Below, in pieces: positions 41,720-50,807 of a stretch of 64,000 nt of DNA (positions are counted from its first letter, which is position 1; every line of letters starts with the position of its first letter). The translations under genes were made by a program, and so were the position numbers. The stretch comes from Bradyrhizobium sp. dw_411. Its GTDB lineage: Bacteria; Pseudomonadota; Alphaproteobacteria; Rhizobiales; Xanthobacteraceae. The stretch is taken from NCBI RefSeq assembly GCF_018449695.1, contig NZ_JAAVUY010000014.1, positions 1-64,000 of the forward strand, in the 5' to 3' direction. The notes under the pieces were generated by a model. That model ran no database searches. It worked only from the letters and a program-made list of their open reading frames with translations, and had not been told where the DNA came from.

Positions 41720-42337
41720 TCACATCGGCGGCGTCAATCCGTCCTTGCCGTAGGTGATGCGCGGGGTCTCCACCGTGCCGTTAGCAGTCTTCTTGCCGGC
41801 GCCGACGAAAACCTTGGTGCCCGGCTTGAGATCGCTCTTGTCGCCGACGACATAGGTCACGACCGCGGTCTCGGGGGTTACCTGCAGCTTCTTCTCGCCA
41901 TCCTTGTATTTGACCGTCAGCGTCGGTCCCTCGACGCCATTAACGGTCTGCTCGACATTGGCGTTGGTCATCTTGGTGTTCGGCTTGAGATCCCAGTCGT
42001 AGTGACCTTCGCCGGTGCCGCGCATCGATTCCGGGAAGATGTGGACTTCGATGGCCTTCTGGCTGCCGTCGGGCTGCGTCATGCCGGTCGAGCCGACGAA
42101 CATGCCCGGCTTGATGTCGGCCATTGTCGACTTCACGATGGCCACAAAAAGCGGCTTGTCGCCGGTCATCGCGACCTTCATTTCCGCGCCGTCGCGATTC
42201 TTGACCACGTAAACGTCGCCATCGACGCTTTCGATGGTGCCGCGAATGCGGACGGTTTCCTGAGCCGATGCCGGCAAGACAGTGCAGATCAAGGCGAAGC
42301 TGGCGGCAGCGAGCATGCGCTGGAGTGTACTGGACAT
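41720..42337 (-). CDS. Periplasmic protein of unknown function (DUF5666-like)
   Basis: The ATG at 42337 has GGAG 7 bases upstream. The earlier frame start at 42430 is not convincing. The 205-residue precursor has a signal peptide ending P-A-S-A-Q. The mature part shows repeated OB-like beta segments (R-I-R-G-T-I-E-S-V-D-G-D-V-Y-V-V, L-K-P-G-T-K-V-F-V-G) in the style of metal-binding or DUF5666-type proteins. The function is unknown. Confidence 0.7.
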   Translation of the reverse strand: MSSTLQRMLAAASFALICTVLPASAQETVRIRGTIESVDGDVYVVKNRDGAEMKVAMTGDKPLFVAIVKSTMADIKPGMFVGSTGMTQPDGSQKAIEVHIFPESMRGTGEGHYDWDLKPNTKMTNANVEQTVNGVEGPTLTVKYKDGEKKLQVTPETAVVTYVVGDKSDLKPGTKVFVGAGKKTANGTVETPRITYGKDGLTPPM

Positions 42338-42545
42338 GTCATTCTCCAAGGGTCTGAGAAGGGGTTCGGATTGCCGACTGAAATGATTACTACCGGGACG
42401 AAGGCCGCCCCGCCAAGAGGCGTGAGACAAGTGCCGTCAAAGACGCTTCCTCCGCAACCCCAAGGGAACCCCAACAAAACCCCGAGGCCGCGAATATTCC
42501 TCACTGAGATGACAGCCGTTGGCGTTGCCGCACTGCAGCAAGCTA

Positions 42546-43538
42546 TTATTCGACCTTGATCCCAGCGTCCTGGATCACCCGGCGCCAGCGCTCCTCCTCG
42601 CCACGGATATAGCGATCGAGTTCTTCCGGGGGACGCGCGATCACGACAAGCCCCTCGTTCACGCCCAGTTTTTTGAAAGCGTCGGATTGAACCGCCGATG
42701 CCGCCGCCTTGTTGAGGCGGGCGATCAAATCTGAGGGCGTCCCGGCCGGCGCAAACAGGCCGTACCAGCTCTCCGCGGTATAGCCGGGCACGCCGGCTTC
42801 ATTGACCGTCGGCAATTGCGGAAACGCGGGCGAGCGTTCCGCCGATGTCACCGCAATCGCCCGCAACTGCCCGTTCTCGACCAGCGAGGCGGCGCTCGCC
42901 ACCGTCGTAAACATCACGTCGATCTGGCCGCCGATCAGGTCGGTGATCGCGGGCGCGGCCCCCTTGTAGGGCACCGTCGTCAGATCGACCTTGGCCATAT
43001 CCTTGAACAGTTCGCCGGCGAGATCCGCCGAAGTGCCGGTGCCGAACGTTCCATAGGACAATTTGCCGGGAGAGGCTTTCGCCGCTGCGATCAGGTCCGC
43101 GATCGACTTGATCGGCGATTTCGGATTGACCACGACGACGTTGAAGGAACGTGCGACCAGGGCAATGGCGGCAAAATCCCGGTGCGGATCATATGGCAGC
43201 TTCGTGTTGAGGCTGGGATTGACCGCATGCGAGAACGTTCCCATCAGCAGCGTATAGCCATCCGGCCTGCTGGTTGCGACCGCCTGGGTGCCAATGATGG
43301 TGCCTGCCCCCGGCTTGTTTTCGATCAGGATCGTGACGCCCAGATCTTTACCCATGTCTTGCGCGAGCGTGCGCGCCACCACGTCGGTCCCGCCGCCCGG
43401 CGCAAAGGGGACGATGAGCCGGATGATCCGTTCCGGATACAGGGCCATGGCATCGCCGGTCGACAGCACCGCGAGCGGCCATGCACCCACAAATGCCAGC
43501 AGCAGAAGCCGCCTTCTCTTGTTGACCTTGAATGGCAT
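42546..43538 (-). CDS. Bug-family (TctC-type) solute-binding protein, second orphan
   Basis: The 330-residue protein (ATG 43538; a GTG two codons earlier is possible) has a basic start K-R-R-R-L-L-L-L and a signal peptide, then L-I-V-P-F-A-P-G-G-G-T-D, I-E-N-K-P-G-A-G-T and the Y-G-T-F-G-T-G-T-S loop. It should bind a small carboxylate in the periplasm. As with the copy at 18300-19289, no TctAB membrane genes adjoin it. The two proteins are only distantly similar, so they are not a recent duplication. Confidence 0.88.
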   Translation of the reverse strand: MPFKVNKRRRLLLLAFVGAWPLAVLSTGDAMALYPERIIRLIVPFAPGGGTDVVARTLAQDMGKDLGVTILIENKPGAGTIIGTQAVATSRPDGYTLLMGTFSHAVNPSLNTKLPYDPHRDFAAIALVARSFNVVVVNPKSPIKSIADLIAAAKASPGKLSYGTFGTGTSADLAGELFKDMAKVDLTTVPYKGAAPAITDLIGGQIDVMFTTVASAASLVENGQLRAIAVTSAERSPAFPQLPTVNEAGVPGYTAESWYGLFAPAGTPSDLIARLNKAAASAVQSDAFKKLGVNEGLVVIARPPEELDRYIRGEEERWRRVIQDAGIKVE

Positions 43539-43740
43539 GCGCACCCGCCTGCGACCGGAGTTTATGAGAATGCAGCAGCCAATCTACGTTCTCCGCTTAC
43601 ATTCCCCCGCGCAGTGTTATGCGCTGGGCGATTGCAGGAGGGATCTGGAATGCAGCTACGAAACTGGACGCCGGGACGTGGGGTAGACTAGCATCCGCAC
43701 GAAACACTTCAATACAACGAACGCTTTCGGGGAGGATACC

Positions 43741-44814
43741 ATGCGGCATTGGCTGATCGGACTCATGTTGTTGACGGGATCACCGGCACTGGCGCAACAA
43801 CAGGCCGTCCCCACCATCGCCTTTGACTCGGTACCCAATCCGCTGCGGCTGCCGAATAACATGTATCTCGGCGAAGTCTCGGGCGTCGCGCTTAATTCGA
43901 AGAGCCATATCTTCGTGATGTCGCGCGGCAACACCAGCGGGCCGGCCTATGCGGCGGCGGCGACGCAATTGCTGGAATTCGATGCCAAGGGCCAATTCAT
44001 CCGTGAAATCGGCAAGAACCTCTATGCGTGGTCGTTCGGTCATACCGTCAAGGTCGATCCCCAGGACAACATCTGGGTGACCGACAAGGGTTCCGACATG
44101 GTGATCAAGTTCGATCCCAATGGCCATGTGCTGATGGTGTTCGGCCGCAAGCAGGAAGCCTCCGACGAAGATACCGCACCATTGAAACATCCCAAGCCGC
44201 CGCTGCCCGCCGAGGACGGCCGGTTTCGCCAGGTCACTGACGTGGCGTGGGACAAGGCCGGCGACACTTTCATCAGCGATGGTTACATCAATTCGCGCGT
44301 CGCCAAGGTGGACAAGGACGGCAATTGGCTGATGTCATGGGGTGACCGCGGCAAGGAGCCCGGCCAGTTCAACACCCCGCATTCGATCGCAACCGACGCC
44401 GACGATAATGTCTACGTCGCCGATCGCGGCAACCACCGGATCCAGGTGTTCGACCGTGACGGAAAATTCCTGCGCCAGTTCGTCATCGACGTGCCGGTGC
44501 CGCCGGGCGCCAAGCCCGCGATCGGCAAGATTCCCGACGAGGCAGCGATGGCAAGCGGCACTTTCGTGCCGGGATCGCCATGGTCGATCTGCATCACGCC
44601 GCCGCCGCATCAGGTGCTCTACAGCTCGGATTCATGGCCGGGCCGCATCTACAAGCTCAGCCTCGACGGCAAGGTGCTCGGCATGCTCGGGCAATCCGGC
44701 AAGCAATTGAAGCAGTTCGGCTGGATTCACGCGATGGCGTGTCCTTCGGAAAACGTGCTCTATGTGGCGGAATTGCTGAACTGGCGGATCCAGAAGCTGA
44801 TCCTCAAGCCCTGA
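43741..44814 (+). CDS. Secreted NHL-repeat beta-propeller (amidating-lyase-like)
   Basis: The 357-residue precursor has a signal peptide (L-L-T-G-S-P-A-L-A-Q) and several NHL blades, for example F-N-T-P-H-S-I-A-T-D-A-D-D-N-V-Y-V-A-D-R and Q-V-F-D-R-D-G-K-F. This resembles proteins annotated as peptidyl-alpha-hydroxyglycine alpha-amidating lyase-like, in which a six-bladed propeller binds metal. Peptide amidation itself is unlikely in bacteria, so the true activity is unknown. It converges with a LysR gene. Confidence 0.82.
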   Translation: MRHWLIGLMLLTGSPALAQQQAVPTIAFDSVPNPLRLPNNMYLGEVSGVALNSKSHIFVMSRGNTSGPAYAAAATQLLEFDAKGQFIREIGKNLYAWSFGHTVKVDPQDNIWVTDKGSDMVIKFDPNGHVLMVFGRKQEASDEDTAPLKHPKPPLPAEDGRFRQVTDVAWDKAGDTFISDGYINSRVAKVDKDGNWLMSWGDRGKEPGQFNTPHSIATDADDNVYVADRGNHRIQVFDRDGKFLRQFVIDVPVPPGAKPAIGKIPDEAAMASGTFVPGSPWSICITPPPHQVLYSSDSWPGRIYKLSLDGKVLGMLGQSGKQLKQFGWIHAMACPSENVLYVAELLNWRIQKLILKP

Positions 44815-44837
44815 GAGGTGATGCCGCACCGTCGCCA

Positions 44838-45752
44838 TCAGGCATAATAGGGATCGATCCGCTTTTGCTGCTCGGCGCTGTGGCGCACGAGCAGATCGAT
44901 GAAGCTGCGAACCTTGGCCGAGAGATGGTGACGGTGCGGATAAACCGCGTTCACCGTATTCTCGGCCGGCCGATATTCCGGCAGCAGACGAACCAGACGG
45001 CCGGTTTGGAGATCGTCGCCGATCAAAAATCCCGCAATCAGCGCAATGCCGTTTCCCTGCACAGCGGCCAGCCGCAGGGTCTCGCCGCTATTGGTGAATA
45101 GATTGCCGGAGATTCGGACGGACGCCGGCGCTCCCTTGGGATCGTCGAAATGCCAGTCATCGCCAAATGGATAAAGAACATGGCGCATGCAATTATGGTT
45201 CGAGAGTTCGGATAATTGCTGCGGCGCTCCGTGCTTTTCGAGATAGGCCGGCGAGCAACACAACACATGCCGCCAGGTCGCGAGACTGCGGATGATCAGG
45301 CTGGAATCCGCCTGTGGCGTCAGGCGGATCGCCAGATCGAAACCTTCGTCGATCATGTCGACCTCGCGTTCACCCATGGTCAGGTCGATCTTGACTTCGG
45401 GATAGGACGCAAGAAATTCGGCTACCGTCGGCGCAACGAACGGGACCATATGTGTCGCGGTGTAGATGCGCAGCGTGCCGCGCGGCGTCGATTGCAACGC
45501 GCCGGCAATGTCGTCGGCCTGTTCGAGGTCGGCCAATATCTGCGTGCAGCGATCGTAATAGGCCTTGCCGACCTCCGTCAGGCTCACCTTGCGCGTGGTG
45601 CGATGAAGCAGCCGCGCGCCGAGCCGTTCTTCGAGCGCGTGGACGTGGTTACTGACCATGGTGGTCGACATGTTCAGCCGGCGCCCGGCCGCTGAGAAAC
45701 CGCCACTATCAACGACCCGGACGAATGTCGTCAGGCTGGTCAGCCTATCCAT
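44838..45752 (-). CDS. LysR-family regulator of the emrAB pump
   Basis: The 304-residue LTTR has its HTH near residues 18-40 (F-S-A-A-G-R-R-L-N-M-S-T-T-M-V-S-N-H-V) and a typical effector domain (Q-G-N-G-I-A-L-I-A-G). It is divergent from emrA. An inverted repeat GATTATCC-N9-GGATAATC lies 10 bases from its start, so it probably represses itself and activates the pump genes. The effector is unknown. Confidence 0.87.
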   Translation of the reverse strand: MDRLTSLTTFVRVVDSGGFSAAGRRLNMSTTMVSNHVHALEERLGARLLHRTTRKVSLTEVGKAYYDRCTQILADLEQADDIAGALQSTPRGTLRIYTATHMVPFVAPTVAEFLASYPEVKIDLTMGEREVDMIDEGFDLAIRLTPQADSSLIIRSLATWRHVLCCSPAYLEKHGAPQQLSELSNHNCMRHVLYPFGDDWHFDDPKGAPASVRISGNLFTNSGETLRLAAVQGNGIALIAGFLIGDDLQTGRLVRLLPEYRPAENTVNAVYPHRHHLSAKVRSFIDLLVRHSAEQQKRIDPYYA

Positions 45753-45762
45753 CGGTGTCTCC

Positions 45763-45787
45763 GATTATCCTCTAACACTGGATAATC
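45763..45787. promoter_or_regulatory. Candidate LysR operator in the lysR-emrA divergent region
   Basis: GATTATCC (45763-45770) and GGATAATC (45780-45787) are exact complements separated by 9 bases, the typical T-N11-A LTTR geometry. It lies 10 bases from the lysR ATG and about 105 bases before emrA. A further ATTATC occurs near 45807. Confidence 0.65.
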
Positions 45788-45893
45788 CTTCCATTTCTTT
45801 GCGCATTATCATATCGCGCCGGGCATTGCATCTAAGGCCTCAAATGCAGGCGCTCTCCTTTTGGGGAGCGCTCAATTCTGGGGAATTAATGCC

Positions 45894-47042
45894 ATGACCT
45901 CATCTTATGTAGCTGATTCAAATACGAAAAACCGACTCCGCCCGTCACGGCAGGCGATCAAGCGAGCTGCTCTCGCGCTGGCGCTGACCCTTGGGGTCGC
46001 CGCCGCGGCGGACTTTGGTTACGGCTACCTGACGACCGGGCGGTATCTGGAATCGACCGATGACGCCTATGTCAAAGCCGATTCCACGATCGTCTCGCCG
46101 CGCGTGTCCGGCTATCTCGCCGAAGTTCTGGTCGGCGACAACCAGCCGGTCACGGCGGGACAATTGCTGGCCCGGATCGACGATCGCGATTTCAGGATCG
46201 CGCTCGACCAGGCCCATGCGGATGTCGCGGCGGCGGAAGCCACGGTGCGTAATCTCGATGCCCAGATCGCCCTGCAGCACCCCGTCATCGAACAGGAAAC
46301 CGCCGGGATCGCCGCGGCCGAAGCCAATCTGCAATTCGCGCGAGAAGAACAATCCCGTTATGACGGGCTGATGAAGTCCGGCTCCGGCACGGTCCAGCGT
46401 GCCCAGCAGACCGACGCCGCGATGCGCGAGAAGGTCGCGCAATTGCAACACGGCAAGTCCGGACTGCTCGCGGCGCAAAAGAGGGTCGACGTTCTCACAA
46501 CGGATCGCGCCAAGGCGGTTGCGCAACTCGATCACGCCCGCGCCGTCGATCAGCAGATGGCGCTCAATCTGTCCTACACCCGCATCATTGCGCCGGTAGA
46601 TGGCACCGTGGGCGCGCGTTCGCTCCGGGTTGGCCAATTCGTGCAGGCCGGAACGCAATTGATGGCGGTGGTTCCGCTCGATGCGGTCTATGTGATCGCG
46701 AATTTCAAGGAAACCCAGCTCACCCATGTGCGTAACGGCCAGCCGGTCGAACTTACCATCGATAGTTTCCACGGCACCCGGCTGCGCGGCCATGTCGATA
46801 GCCTGTCGCCGGCGAGCGGTCTCGAATTCGCATTGCTGCCGCCTGACAACGCGACCGGCAATTTCACCAAGATCGTGCAGCGCGTACCGGTGAAGATCGT
46901 GCTCGACGATCGCAGGCTGACCGGTCTGTTACGACCGGGCATGTCGGCAGAGCCGACCATCGACACCAAGGCTACCGTGCTTGCGGAGCGCGAAACCAAA
47001 AACCGGCTGGCCTCGGCCGTGGCGCGGCCGAACGGCGGCTGA
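45894..47042 (+). CDS. EmrA/HlyD-type membrane-fusion protein
   Basis: The 382-residue periplasmic adaptor has an N-terminal membrane anchor, a biotinyl-lipoyl-like domain (E-S-T-D-D-A-Y-V-K-A-D and P-R-V-S-G-Y-L-A-E-V-L-V-G-D-N), a coiled-coil hairpin and the beta-barrel region with V-D-G-T-V-G-A-R-S-L-R-V-G-Q. It links the EmrB-like pump to an outer-membrane channel for drug or metabolite efflux. I chose the ATG at 45894 over 45861. emrB follows after a stem-loop. Confidence 0.9.
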   Translation: MTSSYVADSNTKNRLRPSRQAIKRAALALALTLGVAAAADFGYGYLTTGRYLESTDDAYVKADSTIVSPRVSGYLAEVLVGDNQPVTAGQLLARIDDRDFRIALDQAHADVAAAEATVRNLDAQIALQHPVIEQETAGIAAAEANLQFAREEQSRYDGLMKSGSGTVQRAQQTDAAMREKVAQLQHGKSGLLAAQKRVDVLTTDRAKAVAQLDHARAVDQQMALNLSYTRIIAPVDGTVGARSLRVGQFVQAGTQLMAVVPLDAVYVIANFKETQLTHVRNGQPVELTIDSFHGTRLRGHVDSLSPASGLEFALLPPDNATGNFTKIVQRVPVKIVLDDRRLTGLLRPGMSAEPTIDTKATVLAERETKNRLASAVARPNGG

Positions 47043-47055
47043 GCCGAATCCGTTT

Positions 47056-47086
47056 TCCGGCGGCCCTGAAAGCCGCCGGATTATTT
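47056..47086 (+). terminator. Stem-loop between emrA and emrB
   Basis: TCCGGCGGC (47056-47064) pairs with GCCGCCGGA (47072-47080) and is followed by TTATTT. It could be an attenuating terminator that lowers expression of the pump relative to the adaptor, or simply stabilise the upstream mRNA. Confidence 0.55.
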
Positions 47087-47141
47087 CCCCGACGATGAAT
47101 TTCTTCACCTAACGCATACCGGCCTTGGCAAGGAGACCGAC

Positions 47142-48779
47142 ATGACCGCGCTCCAGCCCACCATCAATGCCACATCCGCCAGCCTCAACGCCGATCGTCC
47201 CAAACCAGCCGGCGCACCGGACAAGGCCGCGCCCGTCGTCACGACCAAAACCTGGTTGGCGGTGTTCGGCGCGACGCTCGGCGCCTTCATGGCGGTGCTC
47301 AACATCCAGATCGTCAATGCGTCACTGGCGGACATTCAGGGCGCGATCGGCGCCGGCATCGATGATGGCGGCTGGATTTCGACCTCGTACCTGATCGCGG
47401 AGATCGTCGTGATTCCGCTGAGCGGCTGGCTGGCGCAGGTGTTCTCGGTCAGAATCTATCTCCTGACCAACGCGGTGTTGTTTCTGGCATTTTCCGCAGC
47501 CTGCGCGCTGGCGCAGGATCTGCCGCAGATGATCGTGCTGCGCGCGATCCAGGGATTTACCGGCGGCGTGCTGATCCCGATGGCTTTTACGCTCATCATC
47601 ACGCTGCTGCCGAAAGCCAAGCAATCCATTGGGCTGGCGATGTTCGCGGTGTCCGCGACCTTTGCACCCGCCATCGGCCCGACCATCGGCGGCTATCTGA
47701 CGGAGAATTGGGGCTGGCAGTGGATTTTCTACGTCAATCTGGCGCCGGGCGCCCTGATGCTCGGCATGCTCTGGTTCTCGCTGGATTCGAAACCGATGAA
47801 GCTCTCGCTGCTGCGCGAGGGCGACTGGCCCGGCATCGTCACCATGGCGGTCGGCCTCGGCGCGCTGCAGACCGTGCTCGAGGAAGGCAACAAGGACGAC
47901 TGGTTCGGATCTGATTTCATCGTCCGCCTGTCGATCATCGCAGCCATTGCCTTGACGCTGTTCTTCTGGATAGAGCTGACCAGCAAGAAGCCGCTGTTGA
48001 ATCTGCGGCTGCTCGTCCGCCGCAATTTCGGTTTCGGCGTGCTGGCGAATTTCCTGATGGGCACGGCCCTTTACGGCTCGGTGTTCATCCTGCCGCAATA
48101 TCTGGCGCGCATTCAGGGTTACAATTCCGAGCAGATCGGCATGGTGCTGGCCTGGACTGGCCTGCCGCAGCTTGTCCTGATCCCGCTGGTGCCGCGGCTG
48201 ATGAAGCGCTTCGATGCGCGGCTGATCATTGCGATCGGCTTCGCACTGTTCGCCGCCTCGAATTTCATGAATATCTATATGACCAGGGATTACGGCTCGG
48301 ACCAGTTGTTCTGGCCCAACGTGGTTCGCGCAATCGGGCAGGCGCTGGCGTTCGCGCCGCTCTCGGCCATCGCGACCGCCGGCATCGAGCCGGAGAATGC
48401 CGGCTCGGCATCGGGATTGTTCAACATGATGCGCAACCTCGGCGGCGCCATCGGCATCGCCGGATTGCAGACATTCCTGACCAAGCGCGAACAGTATCAC
48501 TCCAATGTGTTGACGCAGTCAGTCTCGCTTTTCGAGCAGGCGACGCGCACCCGGATCGAGCAACTGACGAACTACTTCATCAATCACGGCATTATCGACC
48601 CCGCCGACGCATCGCACCGGGCCGTCGTCGCGATCGGCCAGATCGTGCAAAAGCAGGCCTATATCCTGGCCTTCAGCGATACGTTCTTTGTGCTCGGCGT
48701 CGCGCTGATCATCGCGCTTGTGGCAACCCTGCTGCTTAAGAAGCTTGGCCACATAGCTCCCGGCGGCGGCGCGCACTGA
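47142..48779 (+). CDS. EmrB/QacA (DHA2) MFS efflux pump
   Basis: The 545-residue inner-membrane transporter has 14 predicted helices. The DHA2 motif near helix 1 reads L-N-I-Q-I-V-N-A-S-L-A-D-I-Q (usual D replaced by N). Motif C-like G-P-T-I-G-G-Y-L and the helix-11 region are present. With EmrA it forms a proton-driven tripartite pump for hydrophobic compounds. The ATG at 47142 is preceded by GGAGA. Confidence 0.92.
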   Translation: MTALQPTINATSASLNADRPKPAGAPDKAAPVVTTKTWLAVFGATLGAFMAVLNIQIVNASLADIQGAIGAGIDDGGWISTSYLIAEIVVIPLSGWLAQVFSVRIYLLTNAVLFLAFSAACALAQDLPQMIVLRAIQGFTGGVLIPMAFTLIITLLPKAKQSIGLAMFAVSATFAPAIGPTIGGYLTENWGWQWIFYVNLAPGALMLGMLWFSLDSKPMKLSLLREGDWPGIVTMAVGLGALQTVLEEGNKDDWFGSDFIVRLSIIAAIALTLFFWIELTSKKPLLNLRLLVRRNFGFGVLANFLMGTALYGSVFILPQYLARIQGYNSEQIGMVLAWTGLPQLVLIPLVPRLMKRFDARLIIAIGFALFAASNFMNIYMTRDYGSDQLFWPNVVRAIGQALAFAPLSAIATAGIEPENAGSASGLFNMMRNLGGAIGIAGLQTFLTKREQYHSNVLTQSVSLFEQATRTRIEQLTNYFINHGIIDPADASHRAVVAIGQIVQKQAYILAFSDTFFVLGVALIIALVATLLLKKLGHIAPGGGAH

Positions 48780-48949
48780 TCCGGCAGAAGCCATTCACCG
48801 CGCCGTGATCGGTTGCCGGCATTATCCAGTTTCAGTGGACGGTCCATTCCATACTCAGCGGATTATCGGGGCGCCGCTCCATTGCTACGTAAAAGGCAGC
48901 GGAAGCGCATTCCGCAAGCTTTCACACAAATGCGCGATGGGAGATGACA

Positions 48950-49168
48950 ATGCGTAAGACCATTCTCAGCATGCTCGGCGCTTCGGTATTTTCTGCAGCA
49001 ACCGCGCAAGCGGCCGTGGCTTCGGACCGTCACCACGTACGAATGACGGACCGCGTGGCCGCCGAACAATTCCGGCAGACCAATGCCAATGCGGCGCCCG
49101 CCTATATTGCGGTGCAGTCTGACTATCACAACTATAACGCCGGAATGTCGGCGCCCGCCGGCCGTTGA
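48950..49168 (+). CDS. Small secreted protein of 72 residues
   Basis: The GGAG at 48940-48943 is 6 bases from the ATG at 48950 and abuts an ATG at 48944, so 48950 is chosen. The product has a signal peptide (M-R-K-T-I-L-S-M-L-G-A-S-V-F-S-A-A-T-A-Q-A-A). The short mature part is rich in N, Q, A and H. I do not recognise it. A strong terminator follows. Confidence 0.7.
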   Translation: MRKTILSMLGASVFSAATAQAAVASDRHHVRMTDRVAAEQFRQTNANAAPAYIAVQSDYHNYNAGMSAPAGR

Positions 49169-49187
49169 TTTGCCGCATGTCGAAAAG

Positions 49188-49215
49188 AGCCCCGGCGGGT
49201 CCGGGGCTTTTTCTC
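49188..49215 (+). terminator. Intrinsic terminator after the small secreted protein gene
   Basis: An 8-bp GC stem (AGCCCCGG at 49188-49195, complement at 49201-49208) with loop CGGGT is followed by TTTTTCTCTT. Confidence 0.88.
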
Positions 49216-49291
49216 TTAATGCGGCTTATCATCTTGAAGCACGCGGCGCCCCTGAAATATCCAGCCAACTAGACCTCAAAGGAGAACGACC

Positions 49292-49749
49292 ATGAAGCCT
49301 CGATTGAACGCCTATCAAGTCGCGCCGGATACCATCAAGGCGCTGATGACTCTGGAGACCGCAGTTCAGGGCAGCGGCCTAGAAAAATCCCTGATCGAAC
49401 TGGTCAAGACGCGCGCGTCGCAGATCAATGGTTGCGCGTTCTGCATCAACATGCACACCCAGGATGCGCGCAAGCAGGGTGAGACCGAACAGCGGCTGTA
49501 TCTGCTGAACGCGTGGCGTGAAGCGCCCGTCTATACCGATCGCGAACGCGCAGCCTGGCATGGACCGAGGCGGTGACGCTGGTTTCGGAAACCCATGTTC
49601 CCGATGATGTCTACGAGGACGTCCGCGCCCAGTTCTCTGAAGCCGAGACGGTCAATCTGACCATGCTGGTGGCCACCATCAATGCCTGGAACCGGATAGC
49701 GATCAGCTTCCGCATGAATCCGCCAGTGCAGGCCAAAGCTGCCGCCTGA
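49292..49749 (+). pseudogene. Carboxymuconolactone-decarboxylase-like (AhpD family) gene, frameshifted
   Basis: The first frame (49292-49576) encodes an AhpD-like peroxidase domain with E-L-V-K-T-R-A-S-Q-I-N-G-C-A-F-C-I-N-M-H, the C-x2-C-x3-H motif. Translation then derails into W-H-G-P-R-R-stop. The downstream frame continues perfectly as A-L-A-W-T-E-A-V-T-L-V-S-E-T and V-N-L-T-M-L-V-A-T-I-N-A-W-N-R-I to a stop at 49747-49749. Adding one base after 49555 restores a normal protein of about 152 residues. The gene is either a recent pseudogene or carries a sequencing error. The start has GGAGAACGACC upstream. Confidence 0.87.
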
Positions 49750-49785
49750 TCCAAGCGTGGCGGCCGGATATCTATTTCGAGATGT

Positions 49786-50643
49786 CTACTCGGAAGTCTT
49801 GCGGGCGAAGTCGATGTAGATCTCACGCAGGCGATTGGCCATCGGGCCGGGTCTGCCGTCGGCGACGGTCTTGCCGTCGATGGTGACCACCGCCTGCACG
49901 AACGAGCTCGCGCTGGTGATGAAGGCTTCCTTTGCCGCCAGCGCCTCCTCCACCGAAAAGGCCCGCTCCTCGACCCGGAGCTGACGCTCTTCAGCAAGCG
50001 CGACCACCGCCTTGCGGGTACAGCCCGGCAGAATCGCACTCGAATTCTGCCGCGTCACCAGCACATCGTCTTTGGTCAGGATGAAGGCCGACGACGATCC
50101 ACCCTCGGTCACCTTGCCATCCTCGATCATCCAGGCTTCGCCGGCGCCGGCTTCCGCCGCGGCCTGCTTGGCCAACACCTGCGCCAGCAACGCCACGCTC
50201 TTGATGTCGCGCCGCGCCCACCGGATATCCGGCACCGTGATCACGGCGATGCCTGATTTGGCTGTGGGCGCGTTGACGATGTCCTTTATCGACGTGAACA
50301 AAATCAGTGTCGGCTTGACGTCTTTCGGGAATGCAAAGTCCCGCCCGGCGGCGGCACCGCGCGTCACCTGCAGATAGACCAGACCGTTCTCGACCCGGTT
50401 GCGTGCGATCAGCTCCTTCTGGATTTCCCTGATACGATCGAGAGATTCCGGCAAAGCCAGCGCGATCTCGCCGACCGAACGCTCCAGCCGCGCCAGATGC
50501 GAGGCGTTATCGACCAGTTTGCCCTCCAGCACCGCCGAGACTTCATAGATACCGTCGGCGAACAGAAAGCCGCGGTCGAGCACGGAAACCTTGGCGTCGG
50601 CGAGTGGCACGAACGAGCCGTTGACGTAAGCGATTTGGTCCAA
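49786..50643 (-). CDS. dat: D-amino-acid transaminase (PLP fold-type IV)
   Basis: This enzyme swaps amino groups between D-amino acids and 2-oxo acids (D-Ala/D-Glu interconversion). The 285-residue protein starts at a TTG at 50641-50643 (L-D-Q-I-A-Y-V-N-G) with GGGAG upstream. An upstream ATG at 50682 would add 13 unlikely residues. The fold-IV marks are D-R-G-F-L-F-A-D-G-I-Y-E-V, the PLP lysine in R-R-D-I-K-S-V-A-L-L, E-A-W-M-I-E-D-G-K-V-T-E-G-G-S-S-S and P-G-C-T-R-K. It follows the amino-acid ABC genes on the same strand. A branched-chain-type specificity is possible. Confidence 0.88.
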   Translation of the reverse strand: MDQIAYVNGSFVPLADAKVSVLDRGFLFADGIYEVSAVLEGKLVDNASHLARLERSVGEIALALPESLDRIREIQKELIARNRVENGLVYLQVTRGAAAGRDFAFPKDVKPTLILFTSIKDIVNAPTAKSGIAVITVPDIRWARRDIKSVALLAQVLAKQAAAEAGAGEAWMIEDGKVTEGGSSSAFILTKDDVLVTRQNSSAILPGCTRKAVVALAEERQLRVEERAFSVEEALAAKEAFITSASSFVQAVVTIDGKTVADGRPGPMANRLREIYIDFARKTSE

Positions 50644-50716
50644 GCGAAGTCTCCCGGGGGTAGCGAAGTGATGTGCCCGCATAGCATATGCGCGTCATGC
50701 AAGAAACTCATCTCCC

Positions 50717-50798
50717 CGTCATTCCGGGGCGATGCGCAGCATCGAACCCGGAATCTCGAGATTCCGGGTCTGGTCCTTCGGACCATCCCGGAATGACG
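50717..50798. repeat. Cloverleaf-like palindromic repeat, copy 1
   Basis: The outer stem CGTCATTCC/GGAATGACG encloses three inner hairpins: CGATGC-GCA-GCATCG, CCGGAATCTC-GAGATTCCGG and TGGTCC-TTC-GGACCA. It lies between the transporter ATPase gene and dat. Copy 2, inverted, is at 60727-60809. Confidence 0.8.
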
Positions 50799-50807
50799 GA
50801 AGGTCCG

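Noticed and set aside
49555..49580. Programmed frameshifting in the AhpD-like gene.
   Set aside because: There is no slippery heptamer, no downstream structure that I can see, and the first frame ends within 25 bases, which fits a simple indel.
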